This document shows positions 6,619-7,148 of a DNA stretch of 7,148 nt, piece after piece. Origin of the DNA: an uncultured Planctomycetota bacterium (lineage in GTDB: Bacteria > Planctomycetota > UBA1135 > UBA2386); assembly GCA_903925435.1 (NCBI GenBank), contig CAIYFF010000094.1:1-7148 (forward strand). Direction: 5' to 3'. The position numbers and the translations under genes are program-made. The notes under the pieces were generated by a model, which was not told the DNA's origin, did not search any database, and worked only from the letters and a program-made list of their open reading frames with translations. Within the stretch, counting starts at the first letter, position 1. Every line of letters starts with the position of its first letter.

Positions 6619-6686
6619 CGCCCCACCATAGCAAGGCAGAGGCGGTGCTGGTCAACGCGCCTGCCCTGCGTCTACGTTGCGCCGCG
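6619..6686. promoter_or_regulatory. Divergent intergenic region with a candidate minus-strand promoter
   Basis: These 68 bp separate the oxidoreductase start from the divergent transporter start and must hold both 5' signals. On the minus strand TTGACC (6655-6650) resembles a -35 box, and TGCTATGGT (6633-6625) resembles an extended -10 element with TATGGT at 6630-6625; the spacer is 19 bp, slightly long. The -10 ends only 6 bp before the ATG, so the transcript would have almost no leader. Alternatively the GGTGGGG run at 6627-6621 could act as a ribosome binding site with a promoter further upstream. No convincing plus-strand promoter or Shine-Dalgarno for the transporter was seen. Planctomycete promoter consensus is poorly defined, so this is tentative. 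Confidence 0.35.
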
Positions 6687-7148
6687 ATGGAACGCCTGCC
6701 AGACGCCGAACGCACGCAACCAAGCCGATGGCACGCCATCGCATGGGCCCTCTACGACCTCGCGAACACGGTGTACGCCGCGACGGTCACATTCTTGTTC
6801 ACGCCCTTCTTCGAAGCGCGGTTTGGCTCGTTGACGGGCCTCGGCTTGACGCAGACCGCTTCGCTCACGTTGGCCGCGTTGCTCGTGCCGATCTGCGGCG
6901 CGATCGTCGACCGCACGGCGCGCACGGGTCTCTATCTGTCGCTCGCAACCCTCGTGTGCATCGGCGCCATGGCGGGGCTCGGCGTGTTCGATCAAGAACC
7001 GGCGATGCTCGCCTGCTTCTTCATCGCCAACGTCGCCTACAACCTCGGCCTTCTGTTCTACAACTCGCTGCTGACTTCGGTGGCGCCGCCACATCGCGCC
7101 GGATTCTGGAGCGGCATCGGCGTCGGCATCGGCTACGTCGGCACGATC
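6687..7148 (+). CDS. UMF1-family MFS transporter (Atg22-like), 5' part cut by window end
   Basis: The ATG at 6687 opens a frame that runs 154 codons to the window end without a stop. The signature WALYDLANTVYAATV (20-34) is typical of the start of UMF1/Atg22-like major facilitator proteins. Transmembrane segments are visible at about 18-41, 56-76, 82-100 and 107-128, with a fifth beginning near 140. An MFS loop 2-3 motif, GAIVDRTART (71-80), has the expected Gly, Asp-Arg and Arg. SVAPPHRAGFWSGIGVGIGYVG (131-152 region) matches the loop before helix 5 where relatives have the ER-G-x-SG-x-GxxxGY-GG type. Family members are presumed effluxers in the cytoplasmic membrane; their bacterial substrates are mostly unknown. 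It is divergent from the oxidoreductase operon with a 68-bp gap, so shared regulation is possible but not shown. No clear ribosome binding site precedes the ATG. Confidence 0.85.
   Translation, partial: MERLPDAERTQPSRWHAIAWALYDLANTVYAATVTFLFTPFFEARFGSLTGLGLTQTASLTLAALLVPICGAIVDRTARTGLYLSLATLVCIGAMAGLGVFDQEPAMLACFFIANVAYNLGLLFYNSLLTSVAPPHRAGFWSGIGVGIGYVGTI

Noticed and set aside
5197..6834. A 545-codon plus-strand open frame opposite the oxidoreductase
   Set aside because: It is antisense to a strong Gfo/Idh/MocA gene, crosses the intergenic region, runs into the transporter in the wrong frame, and shows no domain or signal.
1..7148. tRNA or rRNA genes, CRISPR arrays, insertion sequences, prophage or toxin-antitoxin genes
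   Set aside because: No tRNA-like cloverleaf, regular short repeat-spacer pattern, transposase motif or terminal inverted repeats were seen; nearly all bases are explained by six protein genes.

Overview
The window is GC-rich (about two-thirds G+C by eye) and almost fully coding. It probably comes from a planctomycete, meaning Planctomycetota or a close PVC relative. Three things point there: a PVC-type secreted dehydrogenase/cytochrome c fusion, a Tat-exported Gfo/Idh/MocA oxidoreductase directly upstream of it, and a secreted repeat protein whose C-terminal module resembles those found in many copies in some marine planctomycetes. This placement rests on recognising families, not on a marker gene.

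Layout: (1) 1-1104, plus strand, the 3' part of a secreted, cysteine-rich protein with two beta-type repeats and a C-terminal module. (2) 6618-1101, minus strand, four genes in transcription order: Tat-exported Gfo/Idh/MocA oxidoreductase, Sec-exported dehydrogenase with a C-terminal cytochrome c, MiaE-like di-iron tRNA hydroxylase, membrane-anchored alpha/beta hydrolase. (3) 6619-6686, a 68-bp divergent intergenic region. (4) 6687-7148, plus strand, the first 154 codons of a UMF1-type MFS transporter, cut by the window end.

The four minus-strand genes look like one transcription unit. Genes 1 and 2 overlap by ATGA, with a GGAGG ribosome binding site inside the end of gene 1. Genes 2 and 3 are separated by 19-115 nt depending on the miaE start. 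Genes 3 and 4 overlap by 8 nt. The last of them ends tail-to-tail with the secreted repeat gene, and both stop codons lie within one palindromic CTAG.

The first two products fit an exported oxidation module: a dehydrogenase that acquires its nicotinamide cofactor before Tat export, and a periplasmic propeller dehydrogenase passing electrons to its own haem c. The substrate, probably a sugar or polyol, cannot be read from the sequence. The link to an oxygen-dependent tRNA-modifying enzyme and a lipase-like hydrolase is the most unusual aspect. No RNA genes, CRISPR arrays, insertion sequences, prophage genes or clear defence genes were seen.
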